Shown one piece after another: positions 44,015-55,120 of a DNA stretch of 64,000 nucleotides. Numbering within the stretch: the stretch's first letter is position 1; each line of letters starts with the position of its first letter. A model generated the notes under the pieces. The model did not search any database. It was not told the origin of the DNA and worked only from the letters and a program-made list of their open reading frames with translations. Made by a program: the position numbers and the translations under genes. This DNA comes from an uncultured SAR86 cluster bacterium. GTDB taxonomy: Bacteria > Pseudomonadota > Gammaproteobacteria > Magnimaribacterales > Magnimaribacteraceae. The stretch is from positions 62,001 through 126,000 of the forward strand of contig CACAIY010000001.1 in the NCBI GenBank assembly GCA_902532675.1, written 5' to 3'.

Positions 44015-44571
44015 TAATAGCAGGAGTAGATGAAGCAGGAAGGGGCCCTTTAGCCGGTCCAGTAGTATCAGCTGCAGTTATAATTAAGCCTCAGACTAAT
44101 TTAATAGGTTTAAATGATTCTAAAAAGCTTTCTGCAGATAAAAGGCAGTCTCTATCTAATGAAATTAAGATTCACTCAGTAAGTTGGTCAATTGGAATTG
44201 CTACTGTCCAAGAAATTGATGATATCAATATCTTAAGAGCTTCCTTATTGTCTATGGCAAGGGCAATAAAAAACTTATCAGAAGTTCCAGAAAAAGTTAT
44301 AGTTGATGGACAATATACGCCTGAAATTGATGTTCCTTGTGAGGCTATAATAAGAGGAGATTCTCTAGAAGAAAGTATCATGGCAGCATCGATCTTAGCT
44401 AAGGTAGAAAGAGATAAAATAATGTTAGAGCTAGACAAAAAATACCCAAATTACAGGTTTGGTCAGCACAAAGGTTATCCTACAAAGATTCATATGGATG
44501 CCTTAAGAGAATTTGGACCTTGTATAGAACATAGGCAATCGTTTAAACCTATTAAGAATTATTCAAGTTAA
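44011..44571 (+). CDS. rnhB: Ribonuclease HII (TTG start)
   Basis: IIAGVDEAGRGPLAGPVVSAAVI; YPTKIHMDALREFGPC...HRQSFKP. Confidence 0.96.
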   Translation: MIIAGVDEAGRGPLAGPVVSAAVIIKPQTNLIGLNDSKKLSADKRQSLSNEIKIHSVSWSIGIATVQEIDDINILRASLLSMARAIKNLSEVPEKVIVDGQYTPEIDVPCEAIIRGDSLEESIMAASILAKVERDKIMLELDKKYPNYRFGQHKGYPTKIHMDALREFGPCIEHRQSFKPIKNYSS

Positions 44572-44575
44572 ATTA

Positions 44576-47500
44576 TTGAACATGGAAAGACCTGATTTTG
44601 TTCACCTGCATTTACACTCAGAATACTCTCTATCCGATGGAATAATAAGGATAAAGGAGTTAGTTTCTAGGGCATCATCTTTGCAATACAGTGCTGTGGG
44701 ATTAACGGATTTAACCAATCTCTTTGGACTTTTAGAATTCTATAGGAGCTCTAGAGAAAAGGGGATAAAGCCTATTGTGGGTGCAGAGGTAAATGTTATT
44801 AAGGACAAAGATTCCTTACCAGCACCAATTGTTTTATTGGTAAAAGATAAACAAGGGTATATTAATCTAACTAAAATTGTTTCTGAAGCGTATGTAGATG
44901 GTCAAGTAAACGGAGAGCCTATGGTAGAACTCTCTTTACTTAAGAAGTATTCTGAAGGGCTAATTGCGTTATCTGGTGGAATGGAAGGACATGTAGGTCA
45001 ATCTATATTAGCAGGAAATATTCCTTTAACTGAGTCGAGAATTAAGTTTTTTAAAAGTATATTTAATGAAGATTTTTTTATAGAAGTTCATAGACTAGGA
45101 AAAACAAATGAAGAAGAATACAACAATGCCGCTGTAGATATTGCAACAAAAATGGACGTCCCTATTGTCGCTACTAATAATGTCAGATTTCTTATGCCAA
45201 TTGACCCTGAAGTTAGCCCTTCTGACTTTGAGGCACATGAAGCAAGAGTATGTATTCAAAGAGGTGAGATTTTAGATGATCCTAGACGATCTAAAGATTA
45301 CATGGAAACTCAGTACTTCAGAACCAAAGAAGAGATGTTAGAACTATTTTCTGATCTGCCTGAGGCACTTCTAAACTCTGTAAAAATTGCTGAAAAATGT
45401 AATCTTGACTTGGAATTGGGCAAGTTTTACTTACCAGATTTTGAAGTACCTAAAGATCAAACAAGAGAAGACCATTTAAGGAGTATATCCAAAGAAGGAC
45501 TTAAGAAAAGAATTGAAAATATAAAAGGCTCTGTAAATTCTTATGAAGTAAATAATGATATTTATTTTAAGAGACTGGATTATGAATTGGATATGATATG
45601 CAAACTTGATTTTGCAGGTTATTTTTTAATTGTTGCTGATTTTGTCAATTGGGCACAAGAAAATAACATTCCTGTTGGTCCGGGAAGAGGATCAGGTGCT
45701 GGTTCTATAACTGCTTACGCTTTAGGAATAACAGCAATAGATCCTATTAAATATGATCTGCTATTTGAAAGATTTTTGAACCCAGAGAGGGTAAGTAATC
45801 CAGACTTCGATATAGATTTTTGTATTGAAGGAAGAGATAAGGTACTAGATTACGTTACCAACAAATATGGAAAAGAATCAGTAGCTCAGATAAGTACAAG
45901 AGGAACAATGGCAGCTAGGGCGGTATTGAGAGATGTGGTTAGAGTTTTAGGTAAGCCTTATGGTTTTGGAGACAGATTAGCTAAAGCTATTCCTGATGTT
46001 TTAGGAATTTCACTTGAAGAAGCTTATGACGAGAAACAGTTTAAAGAAACTATAGAAGAATCAGAAGAATCAAGAGAAGTTTATGATATGGCTTTGAAGT
46101 TAGAAGGCTTATCAAGAAGTGTGGGAACACATGCAGCAGGGGTTGTAATAGCTCCAACCGCGCTTACTGATTTCACTCCTTTAATACTAGATTCTGACAA
46201 GGGCACTGTTGCTTCTCAATTTGATATGGGCGATGTTGAGTCGGCAGGCCTTGTAAAATTTGATTTTTTAGGTCTTAAGACCTTAACAGTTCTTGATCAG
46301 ACTGTTAATAGAGTTAATTCTAAATTAAAAGATAACAGTAAACATATAGACATTGAAGATTTACCTTTAAATGATTCAAAGACTTTTGCACTGCTGCAGA
46401 GAGCAGAAACTACGGGAGTATTCCAATTAGAGTCTAGAGGAATGAGAGATTATTTAAGACAATTAGTTCCAAGTGACTTTGAGGATATTGTTAGTATGAA
46501 TGCTCTTTATAGACCAGGAGCATTGGGCATGAACATGGTTGATTCTTATATAAATCGTAAGCATGGACGTGAAGAAGTAACTTATGGTCATGAAGCTGTT
46601 GAAAAGATACTTAGCACAACTTATGGAGTAATAGTATATCAAGAGCAGGTTATGCAGATTGCTCAAGACCTTTCTGGTTTTAGCTTAGGGCAAGCAGACA
46701 TATTAAGAAGGGCAATGGGAAAGAAGAAAAAGGAAGAAATGGAGAGGTTGCGTTCTACATTCATTGAAGGAGCAGTAAAGAAAAAAGTTAATGAAAGATA
46801 TGCAGCTAATTTATTTGATCAGATAGAACAGTTTGCTGGTTATGGATTTAATAGATCACATTCCGTAGGTTACGCGTTAATCGCTTATCAGACTGCTTGG
46901 CTAAAAGCTCACTTTCCTTCAGAATTTATGGCTTCAGTAATGTCTTGTGATTTAGGCAATACAGATAGTATTCAAATATTCGTTGATGACTGTAGAAATA
47001 TTGGACTCAAAGTTTTAAAACCTGACATAAACACAAGTTCTTATCGATTTGAAGACTTAGATCCATCTACTATTTTATATGGATTAGGGGCTATAAAGGG
47101 TATTGGAGAATCTTTGGTAGATAAGATAGTCGAAGAAAGAGAGAAAAAAGAATACAAAGATTTATTAGATTTTTGTATAAGGGTAGGTTTTAACAGAGTT
47201 AATAAAAGAATTTTAACGGCATTAATTGGATCGGGTGCTATGGATTGTTTGGGGGAAAGGAATTATTTATTCAATATAATTGAAAGTTGCTTAAGGAATT
47301 CTGAACAAGCAGCTGAAAGGGATAAGAGTAATATAAAGGATTTCTTTGGAGACGAAGTTACTACGAATGTTGTAGGAGATGAGAGTTTACAAGAGGTTGA
47401 GTTTGATCACGTTTCTGCTGAGTGGAGTGCGTTAGGGTTTTATTTAGAATCTAATCCTTTGGAGTCAAAAAAGAAAGAAGTTAGGAATATGTGTGGTTTT

Positions 47501-48052
47501 TTTATTTCCGAACTGCAAGCAGAATCGCATCCTCAAAGAGTAGCTGGAACTCTTGTGCATTTGAACGTTCGGCAAGGTAAGAGAGGAAGATTTGCTTTTG
47601 CAACACTTGATGATAGCAGCGGTAGGATAGAAGTATCTATTTGGGCTGAGATATTTGATAACTATAGAAGTCTATTAAGAAAAGGCCAGTTATTAGTTGT
47701 AGAAGGTATTGTAGATAGAGATAAATACGGAGATAAAAAATCTTATAAGATAATTGCTGATAAGATCCTGACTTTTGATCAAGCTAGACGAGAGTATGTA
47801 AAGAACGTCTCTATACAGCTTGATAATAAGTTTGATCAAGATTCTGTGATTAAAGTTATTAAGGAATTAGCGGTTTCGGATGAAGGTAATCAGGTCTTAA
47901 TATCTTATGAGGCTGAAGGAGCTTTTGCAGAGATAGAATTACCACAAGATTATTTAATAGATCTTAAAGATGAGAATATAAAAATCTTAAAGAATACCTT
48001 TGGTAAAGAAAATATTAATTTGGTGTATCATTCAAGACCACATTTGAATTAA
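44576..48052 (+). CDS. dnaE: DNA polymerase III subunit alpha
   Basis: PHP domain FVHLHLHSEYSLSDGIIRI; VGPGRGSGAGSITAYALGITAIDP; PDFDIDFC. Confidence 0.98.
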   Translation: MNMERPDFVHLHLHSEYSLSDGIIRIKELVSRASSLQYSAVGLTDLTNLFGLLEFYRSSREKGIKPIVGAEVNVIKDKDSLPAPIVLLVKDKQGYINLTKIVSEAYVDGQVNGEPMVELSLLKKYSEGLIALSGGMEGHVGQSILAGNIPLTESRIKFFKSIFNEDFFIEVHRLGKTNEEEYNNAAVDIATKMDVPIVATNNVRFLMPIDPEVSPSDFEAHEARVCIQRGEILDDPRRSKDYMETQYFRTKEEMLELFSDLPEALLNSVKIAEKCNLDLELGKFYLPDFEVPKDQTREDHLRSISKEGLKKRIENIKGSVNSYEVNNDIYFKRLDYELDMICKLDFAGYFLIVADFVNWAQENNIPVGPGRGSGAGSITAYALGITAIDPIKYDLLFERFLNPERVSNPDFDIDFCIEGRDKVLDYVTNKYGKESVAQISTRGTMAARAVLRDVVRVLGKPYGFGDRLAKAIPDVLGISLEEAYDEKQFKETIEESEESREVYDMALKLEGLSRSVGTHAAGVVIAPTALTDFTPLILDSDKGTVASQFDMGDVESAGLVKFDFLGLKTLTVLDQTVNRVNSKLKDNSKHIDIEDLPLNDSKTFALLQRAETTGVFQLESRGMRDYLRQLVPSDFEDIVSMNALYRPGALGMNMVDSYINRKHGREEVTYGHEAVEKILSTTYGVIVYQEQVMQIAQDLSGFSLGQADILRRAMGKKKKEEMERLRSTFIEGAVKKKVNERYAANLFDQIEQFAGYGFNRSHSVGYALIAYQTAWLKAHFPSEFMASVMSCDLGNTDSIQIFVDDCRNIGLKVLKPDINTSSYRFEDLDPSTILYGLGAIKGIGESLVDKIVEEREKKEYKDLLDFCIRVGFNRVNKRILTALIGSGAMDCLGERNYLFNIIESCLRNSEQAAERDKSNIKDFFGDEVTTNVVGDESLQEVEFDHVSAEWSALGFYLESNPLESKKKEVRNMCGFFISELQAESHPQRVAGTLVHLNVRQGKRGRFAFATLDDSSGRIEVSIWAEIFDNYRSLLRKGQLLVVEGIVDRDKYGDKKSYKIIADKILTFDQARREYVKNVSIQLDNKFDQDSVIKVIKELAVSDEGNQVLISYEAEGAFAEIELPQDYLIDLKDENIKILKNTFGKENINLVYHSRPHLN

Positions 48053-48061
48053 GTCCAGATC

Positions 48062-49009
48062 ATGGTTAAAAGTTATTTAGACTTTGAGCAACCAATTGCT
48101 GATATTGAAAGCAAGATACTGGAATTGGAGAATTCAGATTTAGATCAAGACCAAATAAATAAGGAAGTTATTGATCTTAACGAATCAGCAGTTAAATTAA
48201 CTGAAAAGATTTATTCTAATCTTTCTCCTTGGCAGAATGTTCAAGTTGCTAGACATTCAGAAAGACCTCATTTTGTTGATTATATTGAGAGAATTGCAGA
48301 TGAATTTGATGAATTGCATGGAGACCGTCATTTCTCCGATGATAGAGCGATCTTGGGAGGAATTGGCAAGATAGGAGACTATAAAGTAGTAATTATTGGT
48401 CATGAGAAAGGAAGATCAACAGAGGAGAAGATAAAACATAATTTTGGGATGTCTCAACCTGAGGGATACAGAAAGGCCTGCAGGTTAATGAAATTAGCTG
48501 AAAGGTTTAATTTACCTTTAGTGACTATGATAGATACACCTGGAGCTTATCCAGGTATAGATAGCGAAGAAAGAGGTCAAAGTGAAGCAATAGCTTATAA
48601 CTTAAAGGTTATGTCGTCGCTCAGGACCCCGATAATTGTGAATATAGTAGGAGAGGGTGGATCAGGCGGTGCTCTTGCTCTAGGAGTTGGAGATCATATC
48701 AATATGATGGAACACGCTACTTATTCAGTAGCTTCTCCTGAAGCTTGCGCAAGTATCATTTGGAGAGATTCAGAGATGGCTGCTGAAGCTGCCGAGGCCA
48801 TGAAATTAAGTGCTAATAATATATTTGAATTAAAGTTAATAGATGAAATCATCAAAGAACCTCTAGGAGGAGCGCATAGGAATTATGATCAAGCTTCGTC
48901 ACAGATTAAAAATTCCATTATTAATAATCTAGAGCGCCTAAATCAGATACCACTAAATGACTTAGTGGAAAAAAGATACGAACGACTTATGAGTTATGGT
49001 GCTTTATAA
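48062..49009 (+). CDS. accA: Acetyl-CoA carboxylase carboxyltransferase subunit alpha
   Basis: YLDFEQPIADIESKI; GHEKGRSTEEKIKHNFGMSQPEGYRKACRLMKLAERF. Confidence 0.97.
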   Translation: MVKSYLDFEQPIADIESKILELENSDLDQDQINKEVIDLNESAVKLTEKIYSNLSPWQNVQVARHSERPHFVDYIERIADEFDELHGDRHFSDDRAILGGIGKIGDYKVVIIGHEKGRSTEEKIKHNFGMSQPEGYRKACRLMKLAERFNLPLVTMIDTPGAYPGIDSEERGQSEAIAYNLKVMSSLRTPIIVNIVGEGGSGGALALGVGDHINMMEHATYSVASPEACASIIWRDSEMAAEAAEAMKLSANNIFELKLIDEIIKEPLGGAHRNYDQASSQIKNSIINNLERLNQIPLNDLVEKRYERLMSYGAL

Positions 49010-49011
49010 AA

Positions 49012-50340
49012 ATGGGAATTGAAGAAATATCTTTTGATAAATCACTGGAAGAGTTTGAAAGAATTGGCGTTGCCTATTCTGGAGGTCTAGACTCAACTGT
49101 TTTATTGCATGCATTAAGTCATGAAACAACTTTTAAAAGCAAAATTAACGCAATTCATGTAAACCATTCAATCAGTCCTGATTCAGACAAATGGGAAGAA
49201 TTATGTAAAAAAAATGCAGATGAACTTGGGGTTAAATTCTTTTCTTACAAATTAGAAGAACTGAAAAATATTTCCGAAGATAATTTACGTAAAATTAGAT
49301 ATGAGAAATTTAATCACTGGTCTTCAAGTAACGACCTTATTTTGACTGCTCACCATAAAGACGATCAAGTTGAAACAATAATCTTTAGATTCATTAGAGG
49401 GACGGGTTTAAATGGACTTAAAGGAATTCCATCTTGGAGAAAAGATGGAAATACTCAATTCCATAGACCTTTATTAGGTATTTCTAAAAGAGAGCTTTAT
49501 GAGTACGCTCAGAAGAATAAATTAAAATGGGTTGAAGATGAATCAAACAAGGACGTTAATATATCTAGAAACTTTATAAGAAATATATTGTTACCAACAA
49601 TAAAAGATAAGTGGCCTAACGTAGAGAAATCAATTTTACACTTGTCTTCTCAAGCAACTAGATCAAATAAGATTCTTAAATCTGTTGCTAAAGAAGACCT
49701 TGAACGGTTGGTAGTAAAAGAAAATTCTTATGATTTAAATAGATACCTTTCCTTACCCAAAGAAAGGGCAGAAAATTTGTTATATTTTTTAATTAATTAT
49801 GAAATTGGACTAGAAGCAAATTCAAATTATCTAAAAGAAATTGATCGATCTTTACGCAATCCAAAGAACTTGGATAACATGGAATTCCCTTTAATCAACA
49901 AAGAGAATACTAGGGTATTTAAGCTTAAAGTACTGGAAGGAGAGATATGTTTCTTATTAGATGGAGAATTTCATAAATTGGATTCTTCTTATGTTTCAGA
50001 TTGGGATTTAAATTCTAAATTAGAAATACCATCTGGATTCTTGAATGTAGAGAAAATTAAAGGAGAGGGGATAGATAACTTTTATCAGAATCAACAAATA
50101 TATGTAAAAGGCAGGACAGGCGGAGAAAGATGTAAACCTTTTGGAAGAAGCAAAAGCCAAAAGTTAAAGAAATTATTTCAAGAATATCAAATTCCACTAT
50201 GGCAAAGAGACAGATTGCCACTTATATATATAGGAGGAAAACTGGCAGCAGTTGGAGATCTATGGGTTTGCGAGGAATTTCATGCGCAACCTAATAAACA
50301 GGGTATTTCTATAAATTGGACTGATAATTTAACAATTTAA
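49012..50340 (+). CDS. tilS: tRNA(Ile)-lysidine synthase
   Basis: PP-loop VAYSGGLDSTVLLHAL; LTAHHKDDQVETIIFRFIRGTGLNGLKGIP. Confidence 0.93.
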   Translation: MGIEEISFDKSLEEFERIGVAYSGGLDSTVLLHALSHETTFKSKINAIHVNHSISPDSDKWEELCKKNADELGVKFFSYKLEELKNISEDNLRKIRYEKFNHWSSSNDLILTAHHKDDQVETIIFRFIRGTGLNGLKGIPSWRKDGNTQFHRPLLGISKRELYEYAQKNKLKWVEDESNKDVNISRNFIRNILLPTIKDKWPNVEKSILHLSSQATRSNKILKSVAKEDLERLVVKENSYDLNRYLSLPKERAENLLYFLINYEIGLEANSNYLKEIDRSLRNPKNLDNMEFPLINKENTRVFKLKVLEGEICFLLDGEFHKLDSSYVSDWDLNSKLEIPSGFLNVEKIKGEGIDNFYQNQQIYVKGRTGGERCKPFGRSKSQKLKKLFQEYQIPLWQRDRLPLIYIGGKLAAVGDLWVCEEFHAQPNKQGISINWTDNLTI

Positions 50341-51734
50341 TTAGACTGACTCTCTAGCTCTTCTCTAAGCTCTTTATGCTTTTCTTTAGTCAAAGGATAG
50401 AACCATGTTAGGAAAAGTGCTGGAAGGAAGAATGCAGCACATCCAAGACAATAATAAACCCTTAACGCAAGCATCGCTGATTCACTATTTAGAGTTCCAG
50501 GTATAAATCCTGAAAAATCTACCAATATAGCTGCCGCCCAAACAGCGATCATTGCTGAAACTTTAGCTATCATTCCATTCAATGCAAAGAAAGTTCCTGC
50601 ACGTCTTCCTCCTGTCTTAAGGGAATCTAAATCCACTACATCAGCAAGCATAGAAGCTGGAAGGAATTGCAATCCACCAAAGCAAAACCCCTTTACAAGG
50701 AAAAGTATATGGAATTGAGTGAAGTCTCCTCTTTCTAAGAAGAAACATAAGAAGCTAACTGTTCCCGTTCCTACAAGAGTTATACAAAAGGCTCTATGTT
50801 TTCCTATTGTTTTACCTAGCCAAAGCCAGAAAGGTATGCCTATTAATCCCGCAATAAAGTATCTTGCATAAGACGCGCCAACAGTCTCAATCCCTATAAC
50901 ATCCCGTACAAACCAAAGAGATAAAGTGTTTCTGAACGATTCTCCTGCAATAACTAAAAATATAATTAATAAAATCCTTACGAGAAGAGGGTTTTCCGCA
51001 GCATATTTAAGTCCTTCAAATAATGGAATCTTCTTTTCAACCTTGGGCATAGGATCTGGTACTTTCCATAGCGCCCATGCAGCGAATATTGGTAACAATA
51101 AGATAATACCTATTCCCATGCTGGCCAAAATGTCAGACATTTTTCCAGAGGTGGAGAAATCTTGGAATACAAAAATTGCAGCTAACATCCTTTTAATTGA
51201 ATCAAAGATTGTTATTCCTTGTCCTGAAACTTCTATAGCAAGAGGTATCAGGGCTGAAATTAACAAGCCAATTAAGGTCCATCCCTCTCTACCACCAACT
51301 ACTCTAGATCTTTGATGGTAATCAGGAGAGATTTCTGCCCCCCATGCTCCATACGGGATGCTAATGATTGTTGATCCTAAATACATAAGCATCATCCAAA
51401 CAACAAAGTAAGCAATTGAAACTTCAGTGCCAGGAATAAATAATTTGTATATGGCCAACATCATGAGAGGGACGCCTAAAATAATCCACGGCTTTCTTCT
51501 TCCTATGGAGGTTCTTGTAGAATCACCCAATTGACCAAGAATAGGATCTGTAATTACATCAGTAAATCTTGCAACTAAAAGTAAATTTGCAATTATATAA
51601 AGCGGAATACCTACGACTTCAGAATAAAAAGGAATTAGCCAAATAGCTATAGGATAGCCAATCATAGCTAGCGGTGTAGCTAAACCTCCATAAGCTAATA
51701 TAGTATTTCGCTTAACTTGCTGTGTGTTATCCAT
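50337..51734 (-). CDS. MFS transporter, glycoside-pentoside-hexuronide (GPH)-type cation symporter
   Basis: 12-TM ORF; ARFTDVITDPILGQLGDSTRTSIGRRKPWIILGVPLM is a MelB/GPH-type signature. Confidence 0.82.
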   Translation of the reverse strand: MDNTQQVKRNTILAYGGLATPLAMIGYPIAIWLIPFYSEVVGIPLYIIANLLLVARFTDVITDPILGQLGDSTRTSIGRRKPWIILGVPLMMLAIYKLFIPGTEVSIAYFVVWMMLMYLGSTIISIPYGAWGAEISPDYHQRSRVVGGREGWTLIGLLISALIPLAIEVSGQGITIFDSIKRMLAAIFVFQDFSTSGKMSDILASMGIGIILLLPIFAAWALWKVPDPMPKVEKKIPLFEGLKYAAENPLLVRILLIIFLVIAGESFRNTLSLWFVRDVIGIETVGASYARYFIAGLIGIPFWLWLGKTIGKHRAFCITLVGTGTVSFLCFFLERGDFTQFHILFLVKGFCFGGLQFLPASMLADVVDLDSLKTGGRRAGTFFALNGMIAKVSAMIAVWAAAILVDFSGFIPGTLNSESAMLALRVYYCLGCAAFFLPALFLTWFYPLTKEKHKELREELESQSN

Positions 51735-51773
51735 ATCTCCCCAAGTTCTTTAGAGATATATTAAAGATTTAAC

Positions 51774-53462
<1,689 letters not shown>

Positions 53463-53501
53463 TTAATCCTTATTTAAAGTTTAGATATTAGAATTATGAG
53501 G

Positions 53502-53605
53502 AAGTTTATTTAATAAACTTATAGATATAAGCCCGGCAATCTCTTATTTAAAGAGACCGGGCAGGTAAGTCGATTAACCAATTCTTTTATTCCGACTAAA
53601 ATCAT
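53502..53605 (-). promoter_or_regulatory. Candidate structured leader/attenuator of leuA, including mini-ORF 53519..53605
   Basis: Stem-loop gcccgg/ccgggc plus tctctt/aagaga (53531-53562), a 19-nt palindrome (53502-53520), and minus-strand mini-ORF MILVGIKELVNRLTCPVSLNKRLPGLYL* (12 of 28 residues are L/I/V) upstream of leuA. Confidence 0.45.
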
Positions 53606-53679
53606 TAAACACTAGCTTATATATGCCAATGGTAGCGGTCAAGTTGTGAGTTTTGAATCTATGGGTAGAATTAACCTAA

Positions 53680-54075
53680 ATGAGGTTATCAAAATACAAT
53701 AAATTAGAAAAACTAGGTTTCACTTTCTGGGTCAAGCGTCAGAATGATGACATACAACTTGAATCTTATCTTATTGGAGGTTCTGCCATAGCAATTTGTA
53801 CTTCCAGCAACTTAGATTTTAATTTAATTGAGAGAGAAAGATTTATTACGTCTATGGCTTATTTTTTAAAGAACGAAACAGTAAATAAAATAAATATTGA
53901 AGAAGTTGTTAAAACAGATATAAAAACTGCCTTTTGTTTCGACTGCTCTTCTGCAGAAATTCTAGAAGCAGATCATATAAAGATTTTTTCGCTTCCTTCT
54001 TTAAGAGATATTTGTAGCTCAGACAATACAAAAAAAGATTTTTTAGTTAAGTTAAAAGAAGACCTGGCCTCTTGA
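53680..54075 (+). CDS. Hypothetical protein, candidate diverged DNA polymerase III psi subunit (HolD-like)
   Basis: N-terminus KYNKLEKLGFTFWVKR resembles the HolD LLxxLGIxxWxLR motif; directly upstream of and overlapping rimI, the classical holD-rimI arrangement. Confidence 0.5.
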   Translation: MRLSKYNKLEKLGFTFWVKRQNDDIQLESYLIGGSAIAICTSSNLDFNLIERERFITSMAYFLKNETVNKINIEEVVKTDIKTAFCFDCSSAEILEADHIKIFSLPSLRDICSSDNTKKDFLVKLKEDLAS

Positions 54076-54566
54076 AAAGAATGATTAAAACTGAATATGA
54101 TTATCTAGGAGAGCAGGATATTGAGACTGTTCTAGATATTGAAAGAGAATCAAACCCTTTTCCTTGGACCTTATCAAATTTTAAAGACTGTATAGAAAAA
54201 GGTTATTATTCTCTAGTCCTTAAAGAAGATGAGAAGGTAATCGGGTTTGCGATACTATCTGTATCAACAGAAGAATCTCATTTATTAAATATAGGTCTAA
54301 CGTCCGTAAAAAGAGGACAGGGTTTAGGCAAGGAATTACTGGAAAAGATGATCATTGCAGCTGAAGTTATGGGTAGTAAGGAAATGTTCCTTGAAGTAAG
54401 AATCTCTAATTCTGTAGCCATTGATTTGTATAAGGCCTTAGACTTCAAGGAAATTGGTTTAAGGAAGAATTATTACAGATTAGAAAATGGGAGGGAGGAT
54501 GCTATTTTGATGTCTAAACCCTTAAAAAAAGGTTTATTGAGTGAGTTCTTCTTTTCTGTTATTTAA
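54072..54566 (+). CDS. rimI: Ribosomal-protein-S18-alanine N-acetyltransferase
   Basis: GNAT fold; ERESNPFPWTLSNFKDCIEKGYYSLVL; SVKRGQGLGKELLEKMI; EVRISNSVAIDLYKALDFKEIGLRKNYY. Confidence 0.9.
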   Translation: MKRMIKTEYDYLGEQDIETVLDIERESNPFPWTLSNFKDCIEKGYYSLVLKEDEKVIGFAILSVSTEESHLLNIGLTSVKRGQGLGKELLEKMIIAAEVMGSKEMFLEVRISNSVAIDLYKALDFKEIGLRKNYYRLENGREDAILMSKPLKKGLLSEFFFSVI

Positions 54567-55044
54567 TTAATTTATCTATATCTTCTGCAATTTTATCTGG
54601 TGCTGTTGTGCTTCCATATCTAGCTACAGGTTCTCCAGCGCTATTAATAAGAAATTTTGTAAAGTTCCATTTTATTGTTTTAGAACCCAGAACCCCCTTT
54701 TTTTCTGAACAGAGGAACTTATATAAAGGATGAGCATTTTCTCCATTCACGTCTATCTTGCTAAACACTGGGAAGGTGGTCTTGAAGTTAATAGAGCAAA
54801 ATTCTTGTATTTCATTATCGGATCCTGGCTCTTGACCGCCAAACTGATTGCAAGGAAATGCAAGAACAGAAAACTTTTCAGAATCATATTTTTCTTGAAG
54901 AGATTGCAACCCATCATACTGAGGTGTAAATCCACATTTACTGGCAGTGTTAACTATTAGTAATGTTTTACCTCTAAAATCAGATAAATTGACTTTATTT
55001 CCAGATGAGTCATTGCATGAAAAATCGTAAATGTTTGTATCCAT
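54559..55044 (-). CDS. Glutathione peroxidase family protein
   Basis: LLIVNTASKCGFTPQYDGLQSLQEKY; FPCNQFGGQEPGSDNEIQEFC; IKWNFTKFLI. Confidence 0.93.
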   Translation of the reverse strand: MDTNIYDFSCNDSSGNKVNLSDFRGKTLLIVNTASKCGFTPQYDGLQSLQEKYDSEKFSVLAFPCNQFGGQEPGSDNEIQEFCSINFKTTFPVFSKIDVNGENAHPLYKFLCSEKKGVLGSKTIKWNFTKFLINSAGEPVARYGSTTAPDKIAEDIDKLIK

Positions 55045-55120
55045 TTCTTTCTTAAATTTTTTATAATTCGCGTATTATACGTTCGGTAAATATATAAAGA
55101 AATTTATTTAAGGAGAGAAA

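Noticed and set aside
50926-51315. 129-aa plus-strand ORF antisense to the MFS transporter
   Set aside because: Shadow of a hydrophobic coding region with no independent evidence.
53531-53562. Interpretation of the GC-rich hairpin as a simple rho-independent terminator
   Set aside because: No clear T-run follows it on either strand, and no gene ends immediately before it; a leuA leader element fits better but is unproven.
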